Assembly (NCBI RefSeq): GCF_019578655.1
Contig: NC_063265.1
Span: forward strand, 1,364,001-1,428,000
Direction of reading: 5' to 3'
DNA: 64,000 nucleotides
Origin: Ricinus communis
Lineage: Eukaryota; Streptophyta; Magnoliopsida; Malpighiales; Euphorbiaceae
Part shown: piece by piece, positions 23,561 through 36,495 of the stretch
How the letters are laid out: each line of letters starts with the position of its first letter
Position numbering within the stretch: the stretch's first letter is position 1
Made by a program: the position numbers and the translations under genes
The notes under the pieces: model-generated
What the model was told of the DNA's origin: nothing
Database searches by the model: none
The model's input: the letters and a program-made list of their open reading frames with translations, nothing else

Positions 23561-24625
23561 TTTAAATAATTTATTATCAGCGATGTTTCAAATCTTCGAT
23601 TAATGGACTCTTCAACTTTATTATGGATGCATTTTAATTTCTCATTAATATATTTTTTATGACTCCTATATTAAGTATTTGTTATAGATCCAACTTTAAT
23701 TTGAGTGTTCAAATACAACATAATTAATTCGCTATTAGTATTCATATAATCTAATAAGATTACATAAAATGTTTCTTCAAATTTAACAAAAATATTCTTA
23801 TAAGTCTGAACATTCTTGATTTGGCAATTAGGGTTTTAAAACCAACAACTGCTAATAATTTAATCAAGCAAACAAGTTATAGCTTTTTTTTTATCCCAAA
23901 ATAAGTAATTTTTTCTTTCCTTTTACTTTGTCTTTGGAGTTTGAATGAAACTTTTTCTTTAAAAAGCATCAAACTGAAATATGCGAGATTCTGATAACTT
24001 TTTCTTTTTTATTGCAGAACTGATGTCGCGATATTTTAGCATTTGAAGGGGTTTCAATTGTTTTTATTTGCAAAATTGATCTTGATCTTTAGCGTATTCC
24101 TTGCTCCTCAGTCTGACGTAAAAGAAGAAAATTGCCTTGGGAAGAGACTAGTGGATGATATAAGATTAGGACCCATATAGCATATTGTGGGCGTAGGACA
24201 AAACAAGTAAAGGATAGCAATGGTCTGACTACCATAAGCCTATAGAAAGAAACACTGTCTAACCTCTACACGCTACAGCATACAGTAACAAATAGGACAA
24301 AACGATGAATACAGTGTAGGTCTAGTGCCATGCTGTTCTAAAATGTTCTTTGATCAAAAGTGAGAAACATAGTGTTGTTGGTCTAGTGCTATGGTGGTTA
24401 ATTTAAATTCTAAATTCTAAAAATTACATCTATTTGAAAGATTTTACTCATTATAGTGCTTCAGCCGGAAGAGAGACAGACACCTGAATAAATTTAAAAG
24501 AAAAAGGAAAGGACAAGGAGTTAATTTGCCCTTTAAACTTGTGTGGCATGAATTTAATTAGGGACCAATTAAATCCAAGTCTTAATCAAGTCTGACTTGA
24601 GCTACTATCAATAAAAACTGATACA

Positions 24626-25119
24626 TAACAAATTATTTTAATTTTCTCTCGGTTTTTCTTTTTATATTTAAAATTTGTTATATTACATATAGTTTTTTTT
24701 TATATGTTAAAATTTAAATTTATAATTTATAAATTTATAAATAAATAGTAATGGGTTTCAATTTAAATGTGTTAAAATTTTTAAAATAATATTTTATTAT
24801 TTATAAAATTTCTATTTATATTATGTGTAAGATTTTTAAAATATTTTGAATTATTTAAATTTATAGTACTTCACCTCTACTTCTTCATCACGTCATCCTC
24901 ATTGAATATTCCTTAGATATCTCCTATAAAGTTTTGCAGCCTTTTGACCGACGCTCATGGGTGTTTTCTTTTAATATGTTCATAACTTTTGGTTCGTTAA
25001 GAACTATCTAATTTCTTGGAAAAGCAATAAGAACTATCTATTTGTCTCTTCAGCAAAGAATTATCTATTTGTCTATATTAATGAACATATATTAATTTTT
25101 TCCTAAAAAAATAAACATA
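24626..25119. other. AT-rich DNA, no gene seen
   Basis: Only short low-complexity tracts and a few short direct repeats (AAGAACTATCTA near 24999 and 25029) are visible. Confidence 0.5.
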
Positions 25120-26373
25120 TTAAATTATAAGATATTTTTAATAGGTGATTATATTTGACAATAATTTTTTTATTTTTATAAATATATGTACTTTCAATAC
25201 ATAAAAATTAAATTTATATATGATTTTATGATTTTTTATTAATTTATTAATTAATACATTATATAATTAATTGAATAACAATTTTAATTCTAAAATGAGT
25301 ATTTTAATTATATTATTCAATACTATATATTAACAAATAAATTTATAATTTTAATTCGAAAATATTTTAATTTTTTGAAAATGATATTTAAATAATATTT
25401 TAAATATTTTATTAACTAATAAATTTTTTGTAGTTGTATACAAATTTTTAATCCTAAATAACAATATTATTAGTTATATCAATAGTATTAATTTATATAA
25501 TACTAAAAATTAATTAAAAAATATTCTTAGAATAATTCTTATACTATTACACTAATAAAGAAAGTTCTGGAATCGATAGAATCTTTAAAAATAATTAAGA
25601 AAGAGAATTGAAAATATTTAGTTTATTATTTTTTAAAAATTATTATAAATTTTTTTTAAAAGTTTTATTAAATTTTTTCCACAAACGCAATTTACAATAT
25701 TATTTGTAATTGAAATATTTAAAAAGGTTGTACAATACATAAATAAATATTAAATTCTATAACATAAAAATATTTTTAACATATATATCATCGTTTGGAA
25801 ATCTTTGTCCCGATATATGTTATTATTTTAAGAAATTTTATTTTGACATGCGTCATTATTTTAAGAAATTTTGTTGACATGTATATTTATTATTTATATA
25901 AAATTTAAATTTATGTGTAATTTTAATTTTTCTGTTAATTTATTAATTAATAAATTACATTTCTATTTAAACAATAATTCTAATAATAAAAGATAATATA
26001 TTTTTAAATGTTACATTATTTAATAAATTAATTTTCTAATAGACAATAATTTAAATTCTAAAAAAATAACATCTTAGATTATATTTTTAATACAATATGA
26101 TCTAATAAGTTAATTTCCGAATTATATAAGTAATGTCAATTATATATATATAATTAATTAATAAATATTTTTAAAATAGTTTTATATTATTATATTAATA
26201 AAATCTAAAATACTAAAATTTCTTTATGAAAAACACTTAAAAGTATTTAATTTATTAAAGTATTATATATTGAACATTCTATTAGATTTTTTTTTTATAA
26301 ATTTAATTTATATTATTATCTATAATTCAAATAATAATATCAATAATCGTACAATACGCATATAAACGACTAG
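25120..26373 (+). mobile_element. Helitron-like non-autonomous element, two diverged tandem units
   Basis: The stretch ends at 26348-26373 with a hairpin CGTA-CAA-TACG, eleven bases, then CTAG followed by T. This is the classical Helitron 3' end. A related, more decayed end (TGTA-CAA-TACA) lies at 25729-25739. The sequences before each end can be followed as diverged copies (about 25120-25752 and 25753-26373). No Rep/helicase is encoded. The 5' end is not certain. A reverse-oriented relative lies at 49211-49880. Confidence 0.55.
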
Positions 26374-26705
26374 TATATAAATATAATTTAGATAAATTAA
26401 ATTATTTTAAATATAAATATAATTTATATATTAAAAGTAAGAGTTTTTGGAATGAAATTTTTATTTTGTCATTGACAGTGACAGAGATTGGTGTTTACTT
26501 TTATTCAGTTTAGAACTCTAATATGCTATAAGTTAGATTTATTTAACATAAAGAACCGGCAAGTTATAAAAAAAAAAAACACGAATAGTTATGATCAAAA
26601 TATTCTTTCAATTCACATTAAAAAGAATTTTTTTAAGAATTTAAAATTTGTATGTTTTGTTTGACTAATAAGACTATAAATATAAAAAAAATTATGTAAA
26701 GCTAA

Positions 26706-26727
26706 TGTAATATCCAGAATTTTCTTT

Positions 26728-26775
<48 letters not shown>

Positions 26776-29538
26776 ATATTAATAACTAATAACGAATTTT
26801 TATTTTATTTTATTTTATTTTAATTAATTCAATTGAAATGATTTAAAATAGAATTTTAATCCTAGATTAAAATAAAGGGATTTATTTGATTAGATCTAAA
26901 TAGTTTGATTTCCAAAGAAATTAATTAAGTAGATTCCTTAAGGATACATTACACACACACATATGTATAATTTTCTCTCAATATGAATATATAAGATATT
27001 ATATTTGAAAGTTATGAAAGAAATAGTAAATATTATTTTTATAAAAGAATTTATTAGGGAATGACAAATTTTAATTAGCAAATGGTATTGGTTTAAATTG
27101 AGAAATAGTTAACAAATTGAATATTTAAGTTAATTAAGTGTTAGCATTAATTTAAAAATTAATTATGAAATAAGGGCTAAAAATATAATTGCTTTAATAT
27201 GGAGTTTAAATCAGAATTTTCATGGTTAGTATTTTTATAATTAAATATGTCGGCAAGGGCATTTTAGTAATTTCACCTTTAAAAGTAATTCTCTACTTTT
27301 TAAAAATAATTGTAATTTGGCCCAGATTAAATAGTTATGGGCTTAATTGTAATACTACAGAAAAATTGGAGGGTTAAACATACATTTTATAGGGAGAGAT
27401 TGTTAGTAATTAAAAAGAATGAGGGACTAAATGGTGAAGAAGAAAAGCTGGAAGACCAACTTGCGATAAAGAAAAAGAAAGAAAAGGGGAGATCGGGGAA
27501 GAAGGAGAAGAAGGGAGAGAGGAAGGGGTTGCGTCCATGGCAGAAGATGCAAAAGGCCCGCCCGAGCGTGGTGGTAACGGTTGGAGGTAGAGGAGGCGCC
27601 AAGGAGGAGCGTCGAAAAATGGCGAAGAAGGCAACTGCTCTCCGATGCTGTTCCAAGCATTTCTGGAGTCCAATGGCAGCGATTTTGGCCTTAAGATGAC
27701 CAGTGAGTTGAGGGCTTTCTTTTGGGAGTAGCGGCGTCGCCAATGGTGGCTGGAGAAAGGAGTTCCAATGAAGTGATGGCATTCGAAATTTTAGGCTTTT
27801 CCGGCCATCTTCGGCAAGCTTTAGCCAATCAGAAGGCATATCCGGACTCCCTATCAGCTCAAGCTTTCCAATGGCACTAGTTTTGCAGCGATTGGACTCT
27901 GTTTGAAAATCGACGGTCCAGATCGTCCGTATAATTTTCTAGATGATAGGGGATCAGATCGGAGGATCGGGTACTGGAATCATCATTAGCGTGTTGTCTC
28001 GAATTTGTAGGCATGCTCGGATCTTTGATCGGACTTCGGCGGCTGGAGGCGAGTCGACCGAATGATCAAGCATCTCGGTAATTCTCTAACCCATTGATTT
28101 TAGAGTTTTTTGTGAAAAATTATGTGTTTAATTATTGTATTGAGCATTGGAAAAATTATGTAAGGATTATTGTCGAAATAAATAGTATGTCGGACTGTCT
28201 GCCAATTTATGAATTGTGATGTGTGGCAGAGTCGGAAAAAATAATGTAGTTTTGGTGGCCCTACTCCCGTTAAATAAATTGTTGAAATATTTGAAGTGTT
28301 TTCTGGCAGATCCTGGACCCGTTATACGGGGGATAGATGTTCATGTTTAGGGGAGGTTCTGTCGAATTTTCGATAGAATTTATCCGAGTCGAAATTCTTA
28401 GACAATCAGTTCTAGGAGTCTAGGCCTAGGAATATTTGTTAACTGTTTTATTTTCTTTATTGATTCAATTGTTCCCGTGATTAGATAATCCGTCAGTTCA
28501 ACTCGCTCTACTTGAGACATTAGAGTAGAGCTAGGAAGTCGTCAGAATTGTGAGTTAAGATCATATATCTGCTTACATGTGTCATGTTAAAATTTTACGT
28601 AATAGTTTTGATTAAATGATTTACTATTTTAATTATTTATTTAATTACTATTCATTTATGTATCGTTTTTTGCATCAATACTATTTTAAATGCATGTTGA
28701 CTAGGGATGAGACAACAGTAGAACATGCCACCTGATGGGTTGCATCAGCACCGCGTGCGCACCGGTATGAATTTGAGTCAGGTAGTGGAAGAATGATTTA
28801 AGACTTGCCCTAGTTGAGTTTAACTCTCTAGGCTGAGTAGAATGTGTTTGCTGGAGTAAAGGTCCATGATCAAGCGTTGCTCTCTAGGCGCCGGCTTTAT
28901 TGGAAATTTAAGTGACCAGACTGGATTTAAGGATCTTAGTCGAGCTTCGCTCTCTGGGTGCTAGTTCTGTTGGAATGAGAGAGCCGAGAATGTTAGTGTT
29001 AGGAGTTAGGATTATATTGAGGTACTCGTCCCGTAGTATGAAAAAATTATTTCATAGAAGCATAACCCGACATATATTTTTGCATGACTTAGTTTTTTAT
29101 TTTAGTTAAATAAATATTTTATGAAAATATTGTATTCGTTTTAAATATATGATTTTAATTCACTCTGGAGACTGACAGTCTCAATTTAACTATTTTTCAG
29201 GTGTTGTTAGTTTCCTGCAGTTCTTTTCCTCTAGCAGCCCGACTTCCTTCATCTTCGGGTTAAATGTAACTGATTTTATTGGTATGTTTGACTTTTAAAT
29301 TCTAGAATCTCTGCAGTAAAAATTTCAGACTTATTATTTTATAATTTTATGTAAATTTAGGATTTGTCTATTTATGCTGGTAGACCAAATTTAAAATGTA
29401 GTATCTAATGGCTAAAAGTTAATTGTGGAATAGTGGTAATGGTTTGAATCTGGATTACAATTTGATTGAGTTAATGAATGGCCTTAAGTCTACGCATTTC
29501 CTAGTGCCGATAACGGGCCCACAGATCGGATCATGACA
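26706..29538 (+). mobile_element. Solo LTR 2 (about 2.8 kb)
   Basis: It begins TGTAATATCC and ends GGATCATGACA. The flanks are GCTAA (26701-26705) and ACTAA (29539-29543), a 5-bp duplication with one mismatch. The TGTAATATCC start resembles solo LTR 1, and the length suits a Tekay/Del-type chromovirus LTR. It is less AT-rich than its surroundings in 27480-29000. The internal open frames at 27337-27699 and on the opposite strand have no recognisable protein domain. Confidence 0.7.
26730..26775. repeat. (TAA)n then (TTA)n microsatellite forming a palindrome
   Basis: A run of AAT units switches to ATT units at its centre, so the single strand can fold on itself. It lies about 25 bp inside the start of solo LTR 2. 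Confidence 0.9.
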
Positions 29539-29999
29539 ACTAAAATAACTAAAATAATGAAAGACCTAAATGAAATAAAATTAGATAAACATTCATTTAT
29601 TATCCAACCCTTTATATACAATTGATATGCAGCCTAATTAATCAACGGGTTAGTATTTGCAAGTTCTTCCTTGTGATTTAAATAGCAAATAACTTTATTA
29701 GTAGCATTTAGCCATATATGACTTTATTAACGCTTAACATACTTTATAAATCAATTTAGAACACATGGTATTAAAATTCAAAATATAACCCCGAGAAATG
29801 TGAATATCAGAACTAATTTTGGAATAAATAAGAGATGTCCTCATCAATAATTATCCTCTTTTTTATAAACAAATTTATGAGAATTAAATTAAACCAATAA
29901 TAAATAAATCAATAAGTAAAATAATAATTTATTATTGTATATATGTATTATTTTATGTTTTTATTGCATTTAATAATAGTAAATTTAATATTTTTGTTT

Positions 30000-30053
30000 T
30001 TTAATAAAAGTTAACATTATTATTGGTGTAAACATTAAAAGGATTTTGATTCA
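30000..30053 (-). repeat. Small interspersed repeat, copy B (3' piece; the main piece is 39166-39372)
   Basis: On the minus strand, AAAATCC, ACACCAATAATAATGTTAAC and TTTTATTAAAA match the part of copy A after the Copia 1 insertion (13216-13262). The rest of copy B is on the far side of LINE 1. Confidence 0.55.
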
Positions 30054-30065
30054 CATTTTACACTT

Positions 30066-31970
30066 TTTTTTTTGAAACAAATGATCAATTCATTAAACTG
30101 AAGAAGAGGCATCCTGTAGAAGGATAGACTCAATACAAAGAAGACATGACGCCCTGGCTAAGAGATGAGCAGCCATGTTAGCTTGTCTTTTGATAAATTG
30201 GACTTTTAAATCATGTCCAAAAGAAATTAAATCAAGACAATCAGATATAATGACACCAAACTCAGACCAATCATTTTTGGAACGATTAACCCTCAAAAAT
30301 CACTGATGAGAACTGTTGATTAAGTACCAAACGGATAGACTCCTTGAGTGCAACTGCTTCAGCGACCCTAACTTCCAAAAATCCCAGGAACTGCATGGGC
30401 CATGCACGTTAACCGCTGTCCATCCGGGCCCCGGATAACAGCAGCCATGCCCACTTTTGCACAATTCATAAACAAGGCAGCATCAACATTGCAGTTGAGA
30501 TAAGGATAAGACGGTTTAACTCATTTTGGTTCAGGCTGAGCCTGAGAATTAGGAATAACAGCACAAATCAATCTTGCTTGATGCCATTCCTGAAGAAAAG
30601 CAAGGCCACTACTCAAACTATGCTCATCTGGAATATGATTATTAGTCCATAACATGTTGTTAAGTTGCTTCCAGAGACCCCAAAGCAACATTCTAATATT
30701 ACACATAACAAGCCTAGAAAGATGTTGGACTAGAGCGAAAAAGAAATCAACAAAACTCTGATCATGACTTGGACTAGGAGAAAGCTGCAGAGATTGCCAA
30801 CCTGTCTGTCCATAAGGTCAAGAAACAAATAAGTGCATATAATCCTCATAACCTCCATTGCACATAAAACAAGTAGTATCTACGCACATCTCACGACACA
30901 CCAAGGAGACTTTAAGGGGTAAACAATGATTGCATAATCTCCATAAAAACACCTTGACTCGCGGCGGTATTTCTAAAGCCCAAAGCTTTGACCAATCATG
31001 TATGTTGTTTACCCATATGTGCCCATTCTCACTGTCAAAAGCAACCCTACATCCAGACTTCATAGTGTACCAACCATCCATACTAAAATGCCAAATCATC
31101 TTATCCTCCCTAGGAATAGAGCGCAAAGCTAAATTAGTGATAGCTGTGACATCTCTTTCATTAAAAATTTCTTGTAGTAACTCAACATCCCAATCCCGTT
31201 AGTTTGGAATCAAAAGATCATCAATCCTGAGCAGCTCAAAACCTGACATAATGGGAGTATTAACTTTGAACCATCATCACACTTCAACCAAGGATCAAAC
31301 CAAAACTTGATACGCATACCATCTCCAACACGCCAACAACATCCTTTGGATAGAATTTTCATTAGCCGACCAAATACCTCTCCAAGTAAAACTTAGATTA
31401 TGCCCTAATTGGGCAATTAAAAAGTCCTCATGAGGATAATATTTAGCTTTGGTAATCTCACTAACAAGGGTATTTAGATTAGAGACCAGGTTCCATGCTT
31501 GCTTCCCTAGCATTGCAAGATCAAAGCAACGAAGATCAAGGAAGCCTAACCCACCATTAGCTTTATTTAGACACAAAAGCTTCCATTGAAACCAATTTAT
31601 TCTCCTACCATCCCCATTTTTCATCACCTATCAAAATGAATTCATCATCCTTTCTGACTCCTCACATAAAGACACGGGAATTAAAAAACAACTCATACAG
31701 AAAGACGAAATTGCTTGTGATTTGATAAGAACCTCTCTTTCTGGTTGAGACAGAGTTTTGGCCTGCCAACTACTCATCTTCTTCCATAGTCTATCTTTGA
31801 GAAAGCCAAAGATAGCTCTCTTATTCATACTAATTAAAGAGTGAAAACCAAAATATATGCCTTTATTAAGAGGGGTAGCAACCCCTAATACTGCAGAAAT
31901 ATTATCTTTAATAGCCAAATCAACATTATTGCTAAAGAAAATTCCTGATTTTTTGCAAATTAATAGCCTG
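30066..31970 (-). pseudogene. LINE 1 ORF2, C-terminal part (RT end, zf-RVT, RNase H)
   Basis: Reading leftward from 31970 the frame resumes after Copia 2 with GQAINLQKS-like residues. Next come RLWKKMSSWQAKTLSQPERE, IPVSLCEE, then after a frameshift NWFQWKLLCLNKANGGLGF and LGHNLSFTWRGIW (31627-31295). The zf-RVT domain is at 31126-30818 (WALEIPPRVKVFLWRLCNHC ... CFMCNGGYEDYMHLF). RNase H follows in pieces (MAAVIRGPDG, VRVAEAVALKESIRL, VQFIKRQANMAAHLLAR, 30500-30093). Interrupted by stops, so inactive. Confidence 0.87.
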
Positions 31971-31975
31971 ACCAG

Positions 31976-32153
31976 TGTAGAAGAGAATAATAAGATTGAA
32001 TTTATATTTTAAATTGTATTTTATAATGAGAGTGCTAGTGTCTATTCATATACACATCTTTAGCTAAAATAGGAAAACTAAATTAGTGCCTAATTAGGCA
32101 ATAGGAGAATATACTAAAATATATGAGAATATACTAGAATATACATATCATCA
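31976..32153 (-). repeat. 3' LTR of Copia 2
   Basis: 178 bp. On the minus strand it starts TGATGATATG and ends CTTCTACA. It lacks two short duplicated stretches (around TAATTAGTG and AATAGTGCCT) seen in the 5' LTR. Confidence 0.92.
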
Positions 32154-32162
32154 TCCCTCCTC

Positions 32163-33395
32163 AAACTCAAGATGGATGAGAATCAAAAAGCTTGAGTTTG
32201 GAAATAAGATCGCGAAACCGAGGAGCAGAATGCGCCTTAGTGAATATATCAGCAGCCTGATTTTGAGAGGACATGGAACAAGCTCAATTGTGTGATTTTG
32301 AACATGATGACGTACAAAGTGGCAATCAATCTCGATGTGCTTTGTCCGTTCGTGAAATATATTATTATGCGCAATCTGCATAGCATTTCGATTATCACAG
32401 TGCAAAAGAGTAGCAGATGGAGAAGAAATTCCCATACTTTGAAGTAACCAACGGAGCCATAGAAGCTCGGAAGTCGTATTTGCAAAGGCTCGATACTTTG
32501 CTTCGGTACTGGAGCGAGAGACAACAGTTTGCTTTTTACAACGCCAAGAAATTATTGAATCGCCAAGGAAGAAACAATAACCAGTAGTAGATCGTCGATC
32601 AGTGGGATCACCTGCCCAATCAGCATATGAATACCCTTGCAATTGAAGAGAGGATAAACTGGAATAATGAAGTCCATGAAATAGAGTCCCTTTAATGTAG
32701 CAGAGAATACAAAGAACTACTGCATAATGTGTGGTATGAGGAGCTGCTATGAACTGATTAACAATATGGACAGCATAAGAAATATCAGGCCGAGTGACAG
32801 TAAGATAAATAAGACTGGCAACAAGTTGGCGGTACAAAGTACAATCGAGAAGAGTAGATCCATCTGAAGCAGAGAAATGAGCATTAGTCTCAATAGGAGT
32901 GTTGGCAATCTTATCATCAGTAAGTTCAGCAAGGGATATAAGATCTGTAGCATACTTAGCTTGAGAGAGATAATAACCAGTAGAATCAAAAGTAACCTCA
33001 AGACCTAAAAAATAGCTCAAGCAACCAAGATCTTTCATTTCAAATTGACGACTGAGAAAGTTCTTGAGATCTTGAATACCCTGTGTCTCATCACTAGTAA
33101 CAATCATGTCATCAACATATAGGAGCAACAATATAGTACCATTCTTAGTTGTGCGAAGAAATAAGGCATGATCATGAGGACTGGATTGAAAACCATGCCG
33201 ACAAATGGTGGAACTAAATTTCACAAACCAAGCACGAGGAGACTGTTTCAGCCCATACAAGGCCTTGCGAAGAATACATACTTTGTTTGGTGGATGATCA
33301 TAGCCGGGAGGAGGTTGCATGGATACTTCCTTAGTAAGATCTCCATTCAAGAAGGCAATTTTGACATCCATTTGAAATAAAGTCTGACGCTTCAC
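32163..33395 (-). pseudogene. Copia 2 reverse transcriptase and RNase H
   Basis: A long open stretch holds nearly the whole RT C-terminal half and RNase H. In order: QMDVKIAFLNGDL, KALYGLKQSPRAWF, LLLYVDDMIV (YVDD at 33108-33119), KDLGCLSYFLGLEV, TRPDISYAV, SYADWAGDPTDRRSTTGYC and SRSSTEAKYRA, then HERTKHIEIDCHFVR. Near the end the reading frame shifts and runs into the LTR. The RT N-terminus (33400-33650) is in another frame with stops, so no intact polyprotein exists. Confidence 0.9.
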
Positions 33396-33964
33396 AGTGG
33401 CAATGGCTACAAGAGTATGAACAGAAGTAATATGAGCTACAAGACAAACATTTCTTCATAATCTATCCCATATTCCTGAGTAAAACCTTTTGCCATAAGC
33501 CGAGCTTTTTATCGTTCTACTGACCCATCAGCCTTGGTCTTTATTTTGTAGACCCATTTATAACCAACCATAGACTTGTTTGAGGGTAAATCAACCATAT
33601 CCCACATATAAGAGGAAGTAAGTGCCTTGAGTTCTTCTGCCATTGCTTGTTGTCATAAAGGGTTAGAATTAGCCTCCTTATAAGTGCGAGGCTCATATAG
33701 AGAAACAAGAGCAGAATAACAATGATAATCACAAAGAGTGACATTTGGTTGACTTATACGGTTAGAAGAACGAAGTGTGGACTCATTGGAAGGTTGAATA
33801 GTAGAAGAAGTCTGAGGATCCATATAAGGAAGGTCATCAGGCGCAGGCGGAGGTGCCGTAGAATTGTTGGAGCTAATTGAACCTGTAGAAAAATCATCAT
33901 GAAATAAAAAAATAGTGGGGTTAGATAAAAATGAAGGAGACAATGGGACTTTGAAGGCGGATAA

Positions 33965-34860
33965 TCAAGAGAACGGTTTATGTTCCCAAAAAGTCACATG
34001 ACGAGATATGCGAAGACGTTGAGAAATGGGATCCCAACATCGATAACCTTTATGTTCAATACTATACCCTAAAAAATAACACAACCTAGCTCGAGACTCC
34101 AATTTGGTGTATTCATGAGATTGGAGATGGACAAAACAAGCATAGCCAAAAATACAAAGACTGTGATAATCAGGACAATGGCCATGAAGACGTTCATAAG
34201 GAGAAATATTATTGATAACAAGAGAAGGAATCTGATTAATAGTGTAAATTGCAGTAAGAGATGCTTCTCCCCAAAAGGATTCAGGACAAGAAGATGACAA
34301 CAAAAGAGATCGAATAATATTTAAAATATGTCGATGTTTTCTTTCTACATGACCATTCTGTTGAGAGGTACCAGGACAAGAACGTTGTACAACTGTGCCA
34401 TAACTGGCAAAAAATTGATAAAGGGTAGTGTCTTTGTATTCCATAACATTATTTGTACGAAAAACTTTGATATTGCAAGAAAACTGAGTTTTAATCATAT
34501 TAGCAAACTTGATATAAATTTAAGGCAATTCAGAATGATTTTTCATAAGATAAATCCATGTATAACGAGAGTAATCATCAACAAATATAACAAAATATTT
34601 AGAACCACCCATAATAGCAGTAGGAGCAGGTCCCCAAATATCATAATGAATAAGATCAAATGGTGCAAAAGAAACATAATTACTAAGATTAAACGGCAAG
34701 GCATGATGTTTAGAAAGTTGACATGGGACACAATTAAAATGATCATTTTTAATAGATCCTAAACATCCATTGGAAATTAAAGATCCTAATCTAGAGGAGG
34801 AAACATGACCAAGATGTGAATGCCAAATGGAAGAGGTAACAACAGCAATAATGTTAGATG
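33965..34860 (-). pseudogene. Copia 2 integrase
   Basis: The open piece 34498-33965 has the integrase core: TSQQNGHVERKHRHIL, ESFWGEASLTAIYTINQIPS and CFLGYS-type motifs. In the usual DNG motif the catalytic residues read TNN. Upstream, in broken frames (34860-34540), are the zinc-binding GHVSSSRLG and CVPCQLSKH, then FDLIHYDIWGPAP. Confidence 0.85.
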
Positions 34861-34862
34861 GC

Positions 34863-36108
34863 AGTTAAAGCGAAACAAGCTCAAACAGTCGTCCAATTTT
34901 CCGCCCTGTCCCAAGAACCTTCCCCGTCTATGTATCCTGTACAATACAACCACGACTCAAAAAAGTTACATCAGTACCAAGTTCACATAGTTGACCAACG
35001 TAAATAAGGTTAAGTGATAATTTAGGAACATGAAAGGCATCGACCAAAGATAAAGAAGAATTGGGAATATTTTCGACATTCTTAATTTGTAAAATAGAAT
35101 TATCAGCCGTGTGAACAACTGGTGTATGTGAGAGAGTAGAAATAGTATGAAATAATGTAGACTCAGAGGTCATATGATTACAACAGGCATAATAAAAAAA
35201 CCAAGAAGATGATTTACCTGGAGTAATAAACAAGACAGGAGAAGTTGAAATACCAGAGTTAGGCTGAAGTTGTTGAAGCAGACCTTGTATCTCCTTTAAA
35301 GAGTAACGAGGAGCAATATCCTCAAAAGAAGAACCCTCGGTTGCAGCAGCAGTGATAGAAGTATGAAATGACCTGGAGGTGTGAGATTTAACTGAAGTCC
35401 CTTGACCAGAATTCTTACTTTTGGCATCAAGTTTTAGACAAGTAGAAATATGATGCCCTGATAATTTGCAGTATTTGCAAGATCCATTTTAGATGATGAG
35501 ACAGCAAGAACAGTATATGTGGAAAGGATAGATTATTCATCACATTTGGTATTAATTCAAGTTTCTTCATAAAGTACCTCTCGAATGACTGTATCAATTT
35601 TTGGTAGTGGACTCCGATTTAGAAGAGAGGCAGAAACAGACTCAAACTCAATACGAAGAGTCATAAGAAAATGCCATACACATTGACGATTACGAAGAGC
35701 ATCATAAATCACTGCAGAAGCTATATCGGGCCAAATAGGATCACAAGCTGCCAATTGATCCCATACAATCTGTAACTCAGAAATGTAACTGTGAATAGTC
35801 TGACCAGGTTGTTGGTGCATCCGATGAAGATGACGATAAAGCTGGAATTGATGAACATCATCAGAAATCGCATAGCGATTTCTTAAAAAATCCCAAACAA
35901 ATTTAGCACTATCAAAAAGACGAAATTCCAATTTAATACCAGGCTGACAAGTATTACGAAACCAAGTGAGAATCTGATGGTTTTTGCTTTCCCATTGGTC
36001 TAACCTCTCAATAAATTTGGTGTCAGTCTCATCAACTTGTTTAGTAGGTTTGAGACTATCACCAGTGATGATATGCCAAAGAAGGCGTCCCTTTAAAAAG
36101 CTACACAT
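34863..36108 (-). pseudogene. Copia 2 gag and protease
   Basis: The gag piece 36108-35557 is a UBN2-type domain (FVWDFLRNRYAISDDVHQFQLYRHL, QPGQTIHSYISELQIVWDQL). The protease piece 35233-34928 reads SWFFYYACCNHMT where a working enzyme has DSA; the catalytic Asp is replaced. The zinc-knuckle region near 35470 is broken by stops. Confidence 0.85.
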
Positions 36109-36483
36109 TTCTTAAGCCCATAAATCATAATTAGAACTATCAAAAATCACAGTAATAAGATGACTAATAGATCTTGAATCATCTGAAGCAGCCATTGTAA
36201 TAAATCAAAGAAAATATGCGGAAATGATAAGATCTGACCCAAACCGGAGATAGAAAGTCTGATTTTGATAAAACATGCCTCAAAAAAGGATTCAGAAGGG
36301 TCAGAAACCTTAGGAACCATTCCGAGTTGAAAAAAAACTGATCAGAAAATGGATGAACCGAACTGACCAAAATGAACTGGTTCGGTTAACTGGTTTGATT
36401 GAACCGGACAGTTACAAACTAGGAATCAAAAACTGCAGGCAGCTGAATAAACGGCAAAAAATATAACCACCCTTAAAAGGGAG

Positions 36484-36495
36484 GCTTTGATACCA
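36484..36495 (-). promoter_or_regulatory. PBS of Copia 2
   Basis: On the minus strand TGGTATCAAAGC directly follows the 5' LTR end (CTTCTACA). Initiator tRNA-Met type, identical to the PBS of Copia 1. Confidence 0.9.

Larger units (their letters stand above)
21683..24625 (-). repeat. Right arm of the inverted UGT duplication
   Basis: This is the mirror of 13831-17254. It includes about 30 bp beyond the UGT stop, the coding region and roughly 1.5 kb of upstream sequence, ending near CAATAAAAACTGATA (24610-24625). It lacks the 480-bp AT-rich block of the left arm. Non-coding portions are more diverged than the coding region but align along most of their length. Confidence 0.9.

Noticed and set aside
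27337..27699. A 120-codon open frame with Lys/Glu-rich sequence, and opposite-strand frames of up to 150 codons
   Set aside because: It lies wholly inside solo LTR 2 and has no domain; the composition comes from purine-rich GGAGAA repeats.
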